From NCBI GenBank assembly GCA_045599385.1, contig JAZRVW010000060.1, positions 1-57,251 of the forward strand: a stretch of 57,251 nt of DNA, in the 5' to 3' direction. Both the position numbers and the translations under genes were made by a program. The notes below the pieces were generated by a model. It searched no databases and was not told where the DNA came from. It saw nothing but the letters and a program-made list of their open reading frames with translations. The stretch is from F23-B02 sp045599385. Its GTDB lineage: Bacteria; Bacillota; Clostridia; Oscillospirales; Oscillospiraceae. Shown here piece after piece: positions 17,700-24,722 of the stretch (positions are counted from its first letter, which is position 1; every line of letters begins with the position of its first letter).

Positions 17700-17728
17700 A
17701 TAATACTACATATATGTTCTATTGTCAA
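17700..17728 (-). promoter_or_regulatory. SigA-type promoter for the DUF3048 lipoprotein gene
   Basis: On the minus strand: TTGACA (17728-17723), 17-base spacer, TATTAT (17705-17700). The -35 occupies nearly the same bases as the -35 of the divergent promoter at 17722-17750. Confidence 0.75.
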
Positions 17729-17750
17729 ATAATTGAGATTGTGATAATAT
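17722..17750 (+). promoter_or_regulatory. SigA-type promoter for the TIGR01440 gene
   Basis: TTGTCA (17722-17727), 17-base spacer, TAATAT (17745-17750). It predicts a start near 17757, giving a leader of only about 13 bases. It rules out the in-frame ATG at 17749 as a start. Confidence 0.72.
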
Positions 17751-17769
17751 GTTTTCGGAGATGATAATT

Positions 17770-18312
17770 ATGTACGAACAAATTAAAAAGGAAGCTCTTT
17801 CAGCAATGACGGAACTTATTGAACACTCTAATTTAAAAGTGGGTGATATTGTTGTTGTGGGCTGTTCCTCCAGTGAAATTCTGGGCAGCAAAATCGGCAA
17901 AGGCTCATCGCCGGAAACCGGTATAGCTGTTATTGAGGCAATTCTCCCTTTGCTTAATGAAAAGGGCATCTACCTCGCGGCACAGTGCTGTGAGCATCTG
18001 AACAGGGCACTCGTCATTGAACGTGAAGCTGCGGAGAAATATATGTATGATGAGGTTTGCGTAAGACCCATGCCCAAGGCAGGCGGCTCATTTGCTACCG
18101 CGGCTTATGACAGAATGTCAGACCCGGTTGTTGTTGAGCATGTCCGCGCAAAAGCCGGACTTGATATTGGCAACACCCTTATCGGAATGCACCTTCGCGA
18201 TGTTGCGGTACCTCTCAGACTTGAAGTAAAGCAAATCGGCGAAGCTCATGTGAATGCGGCATTTACCCGCCCGAAGCTTATCGGCGGCGTAAGAGCGCAC
18301 TATCCCGAATAA
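17770..18312 (+). CDS. TIGR01440 (DUF436, YwlG-like) family protein
   Basis: 180 residues. Family features are VVVGCSSSEILGSKIGKGSS, YLAAQCCEHLNRALV and the C-terminal HVNAAFTRPKLIGGVRAHYPE. The function of the family is not established; the paired Cys and His (QCCEH) are suggestive of a metal or thiol site. The ATG at 17770 follows GGAG by 9 bases; earlier in-frame ATGs at 17749 and 17761 overlap the -10 or the RBS. Confidence 0.88.
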   Translation: MYEQIKKEALSAMTELIEHSNLKVGDIVVVGCSSSEILGSKIGKGSSPETGIAVIEAILPLLNEKGIYLAAQCCEHLNRALVIEREAAEKYMYDEVCVRPMPKAGGSFATAAYDRMSDPVVVEHVRAKAGLDIGNTLIGMHLRDVAVPLRLEVKQIGEAHVNAAFTRPKLIGGVRAHYPE

Positions 18313-18318
18313 AAAAAC

Positions 18319-18340
18319 ACGGCTGGGCCGTCTTTTTTTT
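18319..18340. terminator. Bidirectional terminator between the TIGR01440 gene and dapA
   Basis: ACGGC TGG GCCGT (18319-18331) followed by C and T8; on the minus strand the same stem is followed by T7. It overlaps the last bases of dapA. Confidence 0.8.
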
Positions 18341-19235
18341 ATTCCTTTATGCTCAGCCCGCAGGAGATGAGCTCCTGAATAAGCTTTGTTTTGCTTGCAT
18401 CGGAAATTTCGGTAAGAGGAAGCCTCAGTCTGCCGCTGTCCATTCCAAGCAGTTTCATTGCGGCTTTAACGGGCATCGGATTTGTTTCGATAAACAGTGC
18501 GGCGAAAAGGGAAGAGTACCTGCAGTATAGCTGCTCTGCTTCGGCAAAGCTCCCTTCAAGGCAAAGGGCACATAGCTTTGAAACTGCGGCTGGAACGATA
18601 TTTGAAGCAACGGATATTACACCGAGCGCACCCATTGCCATCATTGGAACGGTGTTGTCGTCGTTACCGCTCCATATGTTGAGACTGTCGCCGCAGAGTG
18701 CTCTTGTTTTTGCAATAAGGCTGAAATCGCCCGATGCTTCCTTTATGCCGTTTATGTTAGGGTGCTTTGACAGCTCTGCGTATGTATCGGCGCTTATTCC
18801 GATGCCCGTTCTGCTTGGAACGTTATAAAGAATCATTGGAATATCAACTCTGTCTGCAACGTATGTAAAATGCTCGGCAAGCCCTTTCTGGCTTGTTTTG
18901 TTGTAATAGGGTGTAACCATAAGGATTCCGTCAGCGCCATAATGCTTTGAACATTTTGCGAGCTTCAGGGCTTTTTCGGTGTTGTTGCTTCCTACTCCCG
19001 CGATGATTTTCATACGTCCGTTATTGCTGGCACAGGCAAAATCAATCATTTCCTCGTGCTCATACTGGGTCATGGTTGCGTTTTCACCCGTTGTTCCGCA
19101 TACAACAAGGGCGGAAACTCCGTTGTCATATTGGAAATCAATCAGCTCAGCCATTTTTTCGTAATCAATACCGCTTTCTGTAAACGGTGTTACTATTGCC
19201 GTACAGCAGCCTTTGAAAATCGGAGTTTTAGTCAT
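18339..19235 (-). CDS. dapA: 4-hydroxy-tetrahydrodipicolinate synthase DapA
   Basis: 298 residues. It condenses pyruvate with aspartate semialdehyde in the lysine/diaminopimelate pathway, which also supplies dipicolinate for spores. Motifs: CGTTGENATM substrate loop, ILYNVPSRTGIGI with the catalytic Tyr, and GIKEASGD with the Schiff-base Lys. The ATG at 19235 follows AAGGAGG at 6 bases; the open frame extends 25 codons further upstream but this RBS decides. It is a single gene, divergent from the SpoIID-like gene; no dapB follows. Confidence 0.94.
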   Translation of the reverse strand: MTKTPIFKGCCTAIVTPFTESGIDYEKMAELIDFQYDNGVSALVVCGTTGENATMTQYEHEEMIDFACASNNGRMKIIAGVGSNNTEKALKLAKCSKHYGADGILMVTPYYNKTSQKGLAEHFTYVADRVDIPMILYNVPSRTGIGISADTYAELSKHPNINGIKEASGDFSLIAKTRALCGDSLNIWSGNDDNTVPMMAMGALGVISVASNIVPAAVSKLCALCLEGSFAEAEQLYCRYSSLFAALFIETNPMPVKAAMKLLGMDSGRLRLPLTEISDASKTKLIQELISCGLSIKE

Positions 19236-19291
19236 GGCAAACCTCCTTATAGATACATGAAAGCTTATTCCGCGGCAGGTAAAAATATTCG

Positions 19292-19320
19292 TTGAAATTG
19301 CATCTGTCATGGATTATAAT
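19292..19320 (+). promoter_or_regulatory. SigA-type promoter for the SpoIID/LytB-like gene
   Basis: TTGAAA (19292-19297), 17-base spacer, TATAAT (19315-19320). The -10 is overlapped by the palindrome at 19318-19336. Confidence 0.8.
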
Positions 19321-19336
19321 ATATTGTCAATATATT
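19318..19336. promoter_or_regulatory. Candidate repressor operator over the -10 and start site of the SpoIID-like gene
   Basis: AATATATTG T CAATATATT is a perfect 19-base palindrome (21 with the flanking T/A pair). It begins within the -10 and runs across the expected start point near 19327, the classical position for steric repression. The binding protein is unknown. Confidence 0.5.
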
Positions 19337-19353
19337 AAATAAGGTGGGGGAAT

Positions 19354-20832
19354 ATGCGGAAAAAGCTTGAAAAGTTCATAGTGCTGTGCCTCGCTTTTGC
19401 GCTTATTGCGCCTTGCTTTGCCGGTGTTTCTCTTGCTGAAACAGAAATACCCGAAATGCCGTATTTTGACCTGCCCTGCAGCTTTGATACTGTAAAGGTC
19501 GGTCTTTGCCATGGCAGCTCTGCCGCTTATGAGGCTGCTCTTCAGTGCAAATCCGGCGACGGATTTAACCTCGGTTATTTTGATTTTTCAAGAAATTTTC
19601 ATAAGCTCGGACATATTTCCAACGGAACAGTTACTCTAAGAGGAGATATCGCCTTTACGGTAGGCGAGGGGAAGAAGGCCGAAACTGCAGGTGCATGGCA
19701 CATTCTGCTTAATAATACTTACAGCAGCTTTGACGAGGCTGCTTCTGCGGCTTCCTCCGTCAACGGTTTTCCGGGCTATGTTAATTATAAATATGTTGTA
19801 TTAATCGGATCATACGAAAGCTCTTCCGAAGCCAAGTCTGCCATCAGCAGTATTGGCTGCGGCGGAAGTGCTTATTCCGGAAGCGAAGGCTCGGTTGCTG
19901 TTGCAAAATCAGACTCTACGCAGCTTGTTTTTCTTTATGACTGCCCAGGAAGAAAACTTGCACTTATGCCTGCAGATAACGGAGAAACCTTGTTTAACGC
20001 AAACTCATATAAAGGTGCATTTTCGTTTTCGAGAAAAGGCAATTTGCTTTGTGTTACTAACTTCGTCGGCCTTGAGGATTATGTGAAAGGCGTTCTTCCA
20101 TACGAGGTAAGTGCCGATTGGCCGGAAGCGGCATTGAAGGCGCAGGCTGTTTGCGCGAGAACCTATGCGGTAAACTGTATTAACGATTATGCGGACAGAG
20201 ATTTTGACGTTCGTGATGACACCTACAGCCAGGTATATAAGGGCTGCGGATACAGCAGCGGCGTTATAAATGCGGCGGCTGACGAAACTGCAGGAATGTA
20301 CGTTCGCTATGAGGGCGCCGTCTGCAAGGTGTACTATATGTCGTCTGACGGCGGCGGAACGGAAGACGGTGTAAATGTCTTCGGTCAGCGCAGGGAGTAT
20401 CTTTCAGCGGTTGCGGATACCTTTGAGATGACTTCCGACTTTTACGGTAAAACGTGGAGAGAAGAATATACTCCGGCAGAGCTTTCTTATCTGCTGTGCG
20501 ACCACGGCTTTGATATCGGTGAAGTTTCAGATATTGATACCACATATTCTGACATGGGTAATGTAATCAGGCTTGATTTTTCAGATGCTGAGGGCAAAAC
20601 AGCGTTTATAGAAAGACGCGAATGCTACAGCGTTCTCGGACTTAACAGCATCAGATACGATGTTACCACCGAGGAAACAGACAACGGAGATGTCGTTTTT
20701 GTATTTGAAGGCTGCGGTTGGGGACATAATTGCGGTATGAGTCAGTGGGGCGCCTGCTCAATGGCAAGTAACAGCAATGTTGATTGCAATGATATAATCA
20801 GATACTATTTCAGCGGAGCATATATAGCATGA
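19354..20832 (+). CDS. SpoIID/LytB-domain secreted protein with SPOR-like N-terminal region
   Basis: 492 residues. A signal peptide is visible at residues 1-29 (hydrophobic core VLCLAFALIAPCFAGV). Residues about 110-170 resemble a SPOR-type repeat (GAWHILLNNTYSSFDEA, YVVLIGSYESSSEAKSA). The SpoIID domain follows: VKGVLPYEVSADWPEAALKAQA, ARTYAV, YSQVYKG, and a C-terminal GCGWGHNCGMSQWGA. SpoIID proteins are lytic transglycosylases acting on denuded glycan during engulfment. This copy has a SigA promoter and a different architecture from the canonical SpoIID, so it may be a vegetative LytB-like paralogue. RBS AAGGTGGGGG. The stop overlaps the queA start (ATGA). Confidence 0.85.
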   Translation: MRKKLEKFIVLCLAFALIAPCFAGVSLAETEIPEMPYFDLPCSFDTVKVGLCHGSSAAYEAALQCKSGDGFNLGYFDFSRNFHKLGHISNGTVTLRGDIAFTVGEGKKAETAGAWHILLNNTYSSFDEAASAASSVNGFPGYVNYKYVVLIGSYESSSEAKSAISSIGCGGSAYSGSEGSVAVAKSDSTQLVFLYDCPGRKLALMPADNGETLFNANSYKGAFSFSRKGNLLCVTNFVGLEDYVKGVLPYEVSADWPEAALKAQAVCARTYAVNCINDYADRDFDVRDDTYSQVYKGCGYSSGVINAAADETAGMYVRYEGAVCKVYYMSSDGGGTEDGVNVFGQRREYLSAVADTFEMTSDFYGKTWREEYTPAELSYLLCDHGFDIGEVSDIDTTYSDMGNVIRLDFSDAEGKTAFIERRECYSVLGLNSIRYDVTTEETDNGDVVFVFEGCGWGHNCGMSQWGACSMASNSNVDCNDIIRYYFSGAYIA

Positions 20833-21851
20833 ATAAATCGGATTTTTTCTTTGATTTACCTGAGGAGCTGATTGCTCAGACTCCTCTGCAGAAGCGCGAT
20901 ACATCACGTTTGCTTCATCTTGATAAGAATACGGGTGAAATTGAGCACAAGCACTTTTATGACCTGAAGTCATATCTTCGCAAGGGAGACTGCCTTGTCC
21001 TCAACGATTCAAGAGTGCTGCCTGCAAGACTTATTGGCTGCAGACCCACCGGAGGCAGTATTGAGCTGGTGCTTCTGCGTGATCTCGGAGACGGCAAATG
21101 GGAATGCCTTAGCCGCCCGGGAAGAAAAACAAGACCGGGGCAGGAGATCATCTTTGGCAACGGTGAGCTTACCGCAACGGTTGAAAGCGTTATAGAAGGC
21201 GGAAACCGAATAGTTCAGTTCCACTACGATGGCGTATTTCTTGAGGTGCTTGAGCGTTTAGGAAAAATGCCGCTTCCACCTTATATTAAGGAGGAATTGC
21301 AGGATTCCGAAAGATACCAGACGGTATACTCAAGGGAGCTTGGCAGTGCCGCGGCACCTACTGCAGGTCTGCACTTTACAAAAGAGCTTCTTGATGAAAT
21401 CAGGGAAATGGGCGTCAAGGTTTGCTTCGTGACGCTTCATGTGGGCCTCGGAACCTTCAGACCAGTTAAGGCTGAGAACATTGAAGACCATGAGATGCAC
21501 TCCGAGTTTTGCATGGTGCCCGAAGAAACGGCAAGAATTATTACTGAAACCAAGCTCAATGGCGGAAGAGTAGTCGGCGTCGGTACAACCTCGTGCCGCA
21601 CCCTTGAAAGCTTTGCAAATGACGACGGTACTATGGATGTCAGCTCGGGCTGGACAAACATTTTTATCTATCCGGGCTATAAATTTAAATGTCTTGATGC
21701 ACTTGTGACAAATTTCCATCTTCCCGAAAGCACTTTGATTATGCTTGTTTCTGCGCTTGCGGGCAGGGAAAATGTGCTGAACGCCTATAGAATTGCTGTT
21801 GAAGAAAAATACAGATTTTTCTCCTTCGGTGATGCAATGTTCATAGAATAG
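20829..21851 (+). CDS. queA: tRNA preQ1(34) S-adenosylmethionine ribosyltransferase-isomerase QueA
   Basis: 340 residues, full length. QueA transfers and isomerises the ribosyl part of SAM to preQ1 in tRNA, forming epoxyqueuosine. Motifs: N-terminal FFFDLPEELIAQTPL, CLVLNDSRVLPARL, LGKMPLPPYI, RYQTVYSRELGSAAAPTAGLHFT (the last part is the family hallmark). GGAG is 9-10 bases before the ATG. The gene overlaps the preceding stop, and tgt follows after 11 bases. Confidence 0.97.
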   Translation: MNKSDFFFDLPEELIAQTPLQKRDTSRLLHLDKNTGEIEHKHFYDLKSYLRKGDCLVLNDSRVLPARLIGCRPTGGSIELVLLRDLGDGKWECLSRPGRKTRPGQEIIFGNGELTATVESVIEGGNRIVQFHYDGVFLEVLERLGKMPLPPYIKEELQDSERYQTVYSRELGSAAAPTAGLHFTKELLDEIREMGVKVCFVTLHVGLGTFRPVKAENIEDHEMHSEFCMVPEETARIITETKLNGGRVVGVGTTSCRTLESFANDDGTMDVSSGWTNIFIYPGYKFKCLDALVTNFHLPESTLIMLVSALAGRENVLNAYRIAVEEKYRFFSFGDAMFIE

Positions 21852-21862
21852 GGGTGAAAAGC

Positions 21863-22993
21863 TTGTATAATTTAATTAAGACAGAGGGCCATGCCCGCAG
21901 AGGCGAGCTTGAAACACCTCACGGAACCGTGCAGACTCCCGTGTTTATGAATGTTGGAACTGCGGGCGCTATAAAGGGAGCACTGTCGGCTGAGGATTTA
22001 AAGAATATCGGCTGCCAGGTTGAGCTTTCAAACACATATCACCTCCACGTGCGTCCCGGTGATGAGCTGGTTAAAGAAATGGGCGGCCTCCATAAGTTCA
22101 TGACCTGGGATGGCCCGATTCTCACCGACAGCGGCGGATTTCAGATTTTTTCGCTGGCAACGCTGCGAAAAATCAGTGAAGAGGGCGTAAAATTCAACTC
22201 TCACGTTGATGGACGTCATATATTTATGGGTCCTGAGGAGAGTATGCGTATTCAGTCAAACCTGGGTTCAGACATTGCCATGGCATTTGACGAATGTATT
22301 AAAATTCCGTCACCACGTGATTATGTTGAAAAATCCTGCGAAAGAACATACCGCTGGCTTGTGCGCTGCAAAGCTGCTTTGGCGGAATACAACAGCATGG
22401 AAGATGCCGTCAATCCCGGACAGATGCTTTTCGGTATAAATCAGGGAGCAACCTTTGCCGATATCCGTGTTGAGCATATGAAGAAAATCGCTGAGCTTGA
22501 TTTACCGGGATATGCAATCGGCGGACTTGCGGTTGGTGAAACACATCAGGAGATGTATGACACCATCGAGGCGGTTGAGGAATATATGCCGAAGGATAAA
22601 CCGCGCTATCTGATGGGCGTTGGTACTCCCGGAAATATAATTGAAAGCGTTTACCGCGGTGTTGACTTTTTTGACTGCGTTATGCCCGCAAGAAACGGAA
22701 GACACGGTCATTTGTTTACGTGGAGCGGAATTATCAACATCAAAAACGAGAAATACGCAAGAGACTCTCAGCCGATTGATCCGCTTTGCGATTGCCCAGT
22801 ATGCCGCAGATATTCAAGAGCTTATATTCGTCATCTGTTCAAGGCAGAAGAGATGCTTGCCATGAGATTTGCGGTTATGCACAATCTCTATTTCTACAAC
22901 AAGCTTATGGAAAGAATAAGAGAAAGTCTTGATGAGGGAAATTACACCGAATTCAGAGGCAAATATTCAAAAATGCTTGACACGAGAATATAA
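21863..22993 (+). CDS. tgt: Queuine/preQ1 tRNA-guanine transglycosylase Tgt
   Basis: 376 residues. Tgt exchanges G34 for preQ1 in tRNAs with GUN anticodons. TPVFMNVGTAGAIKG, LTDSGGFQIFSLA with the catalytic Asp region, GGLAVGE, YLMGVGTP and the zinc site CDCPVCRRY...H are all present. The TTG at 21863 is preferred because GGGGTG lies 6 bases upstream; a GTG at 21854 (three codons longer) is part of that RBS. With queA and yajC it makes the queA-tgt-yajC cluster common in Firmicutes. Confidence 0.95.
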   Translation: MYNLIKTEGHARRGELETPHGTVQTPVFMNVGTAGAIKGALSAEDLKNIGCQVELSNTYHLHVRPGDELVKEMGGLHKFMTWDGPILTDSGGFQIFSLATLRKISEEGVKFNSHVDGRHIFMGPEESMRIQSNLGSDIAMAFDECIKIPSPRDYVEKSCERTYRWLVRCKAALAEYNSMEDAVNPGQMLFGINQGATFADIRVEHMKKIAELDLPGYAIGGLAVGETHQEMYDTIEAVEEYMPKDKPRYLMGVGTPGNIIESVYRGVDFFDCVMPARNGRHGHLFTWSGIINIKNEKYARDSQPIDPLCDCPVCRRYSRAYIRHLFKAEEMLAMRFAVMHNLYFYNKLMERIRESLDEGNYTEFRGKYSKMLDTRI

Positions 22994-22996
22994 TAC

Positions 22997-23025
22997 TTGA
23001 AATTATATGCACGAGTATGTATAAT
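22997..23025 (+). promoter_or_regulatory. SigA-type promoter for yajC
   Basis: TTGAAA (22997-23002), 17-base spacer, TATAAT (23020-23025); start expected near 23032, 32 bases before the ATG. yajC can thus be expressed apart from queA-tgt. Confidence 0.8.
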
Positions 23026-23063
23026 ACTTTACACCGATAAATTAAATATTTAAGGAGAACGTT

Positions 23064-23357
23064 ATGGGTTCAAATAGTTCCATGCTTATTATCCTGATTG
23101 TCATGCTGGTAGTCATGTGGCTGCTGATGATCAGACCCGAAAAGAAAAAACAGAAGAAAATTGAAGAGATGCGCAAAGCTTTGAGCGTTGGCGACGAGAT
23201 AGTTACCATCGGCGGAATTATGGGCAGAATTGTCCATGTTACCGATGAAGACCTCACCATCGAAAGCGGCGAAGACAGAGTTCGTATTCAGCTTAAGAAG
23301 TGGGCTGTCAGCACCAATGTCAAGGCAGAGGCTGCCGAAGCAAAGGAAAAAAAGTAA
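23064..23357 (+). CDS. yajC: Preprotein translocase subunit YajC
   Basis: 97 residues. One N-terminal membrane segment (about residues 6-22, LIILIVMLVVMWLLMI), then the conserved RPEKKKQKKIEEMRKALSVGDEIVTIGGI. YajC accompanies SecDF and is non-essential in species studied. AAGGAGAA precedes the ATG. secDF is not in the window; a small membrane gene follows instead. Confidence 0.95.
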   Translation: MGSNSSMLIILIVMLVVMWLLMIRPEKKKQKKIEEMRKALSVGDEIVTIGGIMGRIVHVTDEDLTIESGEDRVRIQLKKWAVSTNVKAEAAEAKEKK

Positions 23358-23370
23358 TTCCGTAATTATT

Positions 23371-23428
23371 ATCCCCCTTAACTAATAAGATGTACAAACC
23401 ATCTTGATGTTAAGGGGGATTTTTTATG
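23371..23428 (+). promoter_or_regulatory. Two-part hairpin with RBS in its 3' arm and T6 up to the start codon of the TIGR04086 gene
   Basis: Outer stem of 12 pairs, 23371-23382 with 23409-23420 (CCCCCTTAAC / GTTAAGGGGG). Inner stem AAGATG (23387-23392) / CATCTT (23400-23405), loop TACAAAC. GGGGGA in the 3' arm is the only Shine-Dalgarno, and TTTTTT leads straight into ATG 23426. It has the form of an intrinsic terminator for yajC that also hides the next gene's RBS. Confidence 0.65.
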
Positions 23429-23845
23429 CCGTCAAAGGTGAAGAAAAAAGAGAAAAAAAGGGGAGGCGCAGTATCGGGAGCGGTTGCGGGAATCATATCA
23501 ACGCTTGTTTTACTTGCTGCTTATGCAATTCTGATTGACAGAAATACAGAGATGTCAGAGTATGCCAATACGGTTATAATTGCGGTTAACATTTTTAGCG
23601 CAGTTATATGCGGCAGCGTTGCCACAATAGGCAGGGAACAGAGCAGAATTGCAGCAGCCGTGATTTCAGGTGCAATTTATTTTCTGGTTATAATTCTGGC
23701 AGCTTTGACAATATCTGCGGATAACATAAGAGCGTTTGGAATATGTCAGATTTTACTCATTTCATTAGTAGGAAGTGCTATGGGTTCGGCTATCCATTTG
23801 TGCAAAAGTAACAAAAAGTTACGAACAAAAGGCAATAAACGATGA
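23426..23845 (+). CDS. TIGR04086-family small membrane protein (YrzE-like)
   Basis: 139 residues. A basic N-terminus (KVKKKEKKRGG) is followed by four hydrophobic segments at about 17-37, 45-63, 72-93 and 101-123. The family is, as far as I know, largely confined to endospore formers and has no assigned role. The start is fixed by GGGGGA six bases upstream. Translation from read-through mRNA should be blocked by the hairpin at 23371-23420, so a separate promoter or unfolding step is expected. Confidence 0.75.
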   Translation: MPSKVKKKEKKRGGAVSGAVAGIISTLVLLAAYAILIDRNTEMSEYANTVIIAVNIFSAVICGSVATIGREQSRIAAAVISGAIYFLVIILAALTISADNIRAFGICQILLISLVGSAMGSAIHLCKSNKKLRTKGNKR

Positions 23846-23987
23846 TTCAAATACGATTTGTTATACTCGTATGAGGTTAACATAAAAATATTTGATTACC
23901 AATATATTGTGCCAAACGTCAACATATCAGCCAAATATTGCGGTATTTAGTAATGTATTACATCAATTTTGATTAGCGAGAGTGAGT

Positions 23988-24013
23988 TGTTTACATAATG
24001 CTGTTTACATAAT
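23988..24013 (+). repeat. Direct repeat TGTTTACATAAT, two copies
   Basis: Identical 12-mers separated by 2 bases (14-base period). GTTTACATAA equals the reverse complement of the XerD half of the Bacillus-type dif site, but the other half-site is not seen beside it. Confidence 0.6.
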
Positions 24014-24057
24014 ATACTGACATAATCAACAAATTTCATCATTTTTTTTGAAAAGCC

Positions 24058-24086
24058 TTGATTACAAAGAGAATTTGTATTATATT
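24058..24086 (+). promoter_or_regulatory. Possible promoter of the SpoIIM-like/xerD operon
   Basis: TTGATT (24058-24063), 17-base spacer, TATATT (24081-24086), 70 bases upstream of the ATG at 24156. Confidence 0.5.
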
Positions 24087-24155
24087 TACCTTAGCGTTTA
24101 ATTATGTAAATTTATCTGTTATTCTCTTGGTTGGCTTTTTCAATCGGGAGAGTCT

Positions 24156-24698
24156 ATGAGGTTATTTAAAATTAAACAGTCCAAAGCTCGCGAAATCCGC
24201 AGTCCCGGCGCTTACTATGGATTTGCGCTTATGATTCTTCTGGGCGTTTTAACCGCATTTTATCTGCTCAGTAATTATCAATACACCGTATTTGATTTGT
24301 TTTACGGTAATTGTACGGCTGTTATCGGCTGTACTGCGGTGCTCCTTCTGATTGCTTTGTCGGGCTTAAATCTATGCGGCTCGGTTTTTATATGCTGTCT
24401 TGACTATTTTTTCGGAATTTTGATTTCGTCATGTGTGTTTGTCAAGCTGCTTGAGATTGAGCTATTCTCTGGAATTTGGTTATTTTGGGCAATGTTTGTT
24501 TTTGCCCAGATTTTGTGCGCTTTGCTTGTTTCCTCGATTTCCGCAAGAATGTCATCGGAACTGCTTGGAAAGCTGAAATCGGACAGCCGATTTAAAGCAA
24601 AGCTAATTAAAAATGCGTGCTTTTGCATCGCGGCCATTCTGTTTATAGCATCTGTTTTTGCAATTATAATTAATCTGAAAACGGATTTGTTTATATGA
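24156..24698 (+). CDS. Five-span membrane protein, positional analogue of SpoIIM
   Basis: 180 residues with hydrophobic segments near 23-43, 56-75, 77-98, 106-127 and 152-172. Residues 128-150 are a charged loop (RMSSELLGKLKSDSRFKAK). Sequence alone does not identify it. In Bacillus and many Clostridia spoIIM lies just upstream of xerD, and SpoIIM has a similar length and span number, so a divergent SpoIIM-like role in engulfment is a fair but unproven guess. GGGAG is 5 bases before the ATG. xerD starts 24 bases after its stop. Confidence 0.6.
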   Translation: MRLFKIKQSKAREIRSPGAYYGFALMILLGVLTAFYLLSNYQYTVFDLFYGNCTAVIGCTAVLLLIALSGLNLCGSVFICCLDYFFGILISSCVFVKLLEIELFSGIWLFWAMFVFAQILCALLVSSISARMSSELLGKLKSDSRFKAKLIKNACFCIAAILFIASVFAIIINLKTDLFI

Positions 24699-24722
24699 TT
24701 TTTTAGAAAGGGGGTCAAATGA

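Larger units (their letters stand above)
23846..24155. other. 310-base AT-rich non-coding region
   Basis: No convincing ORF. It holds two direct copies of TGTTTACATAAT (23988-23999, 24002-24013), a promoter-like pair at 24058-24086 and two nested inverted repeats (24051-24057/24133-24139 and 24067-24074/24121-24128) around that promoter. Composition is clearly more AT-rich than the flanking genes. Confidence 0.7.

Noticed and set aside
23985..24112. A complete dif site
   Set aside because: The XerC arm and the usual central TATATA are not found at the right spacing beside any of the three XerD-like boxes.
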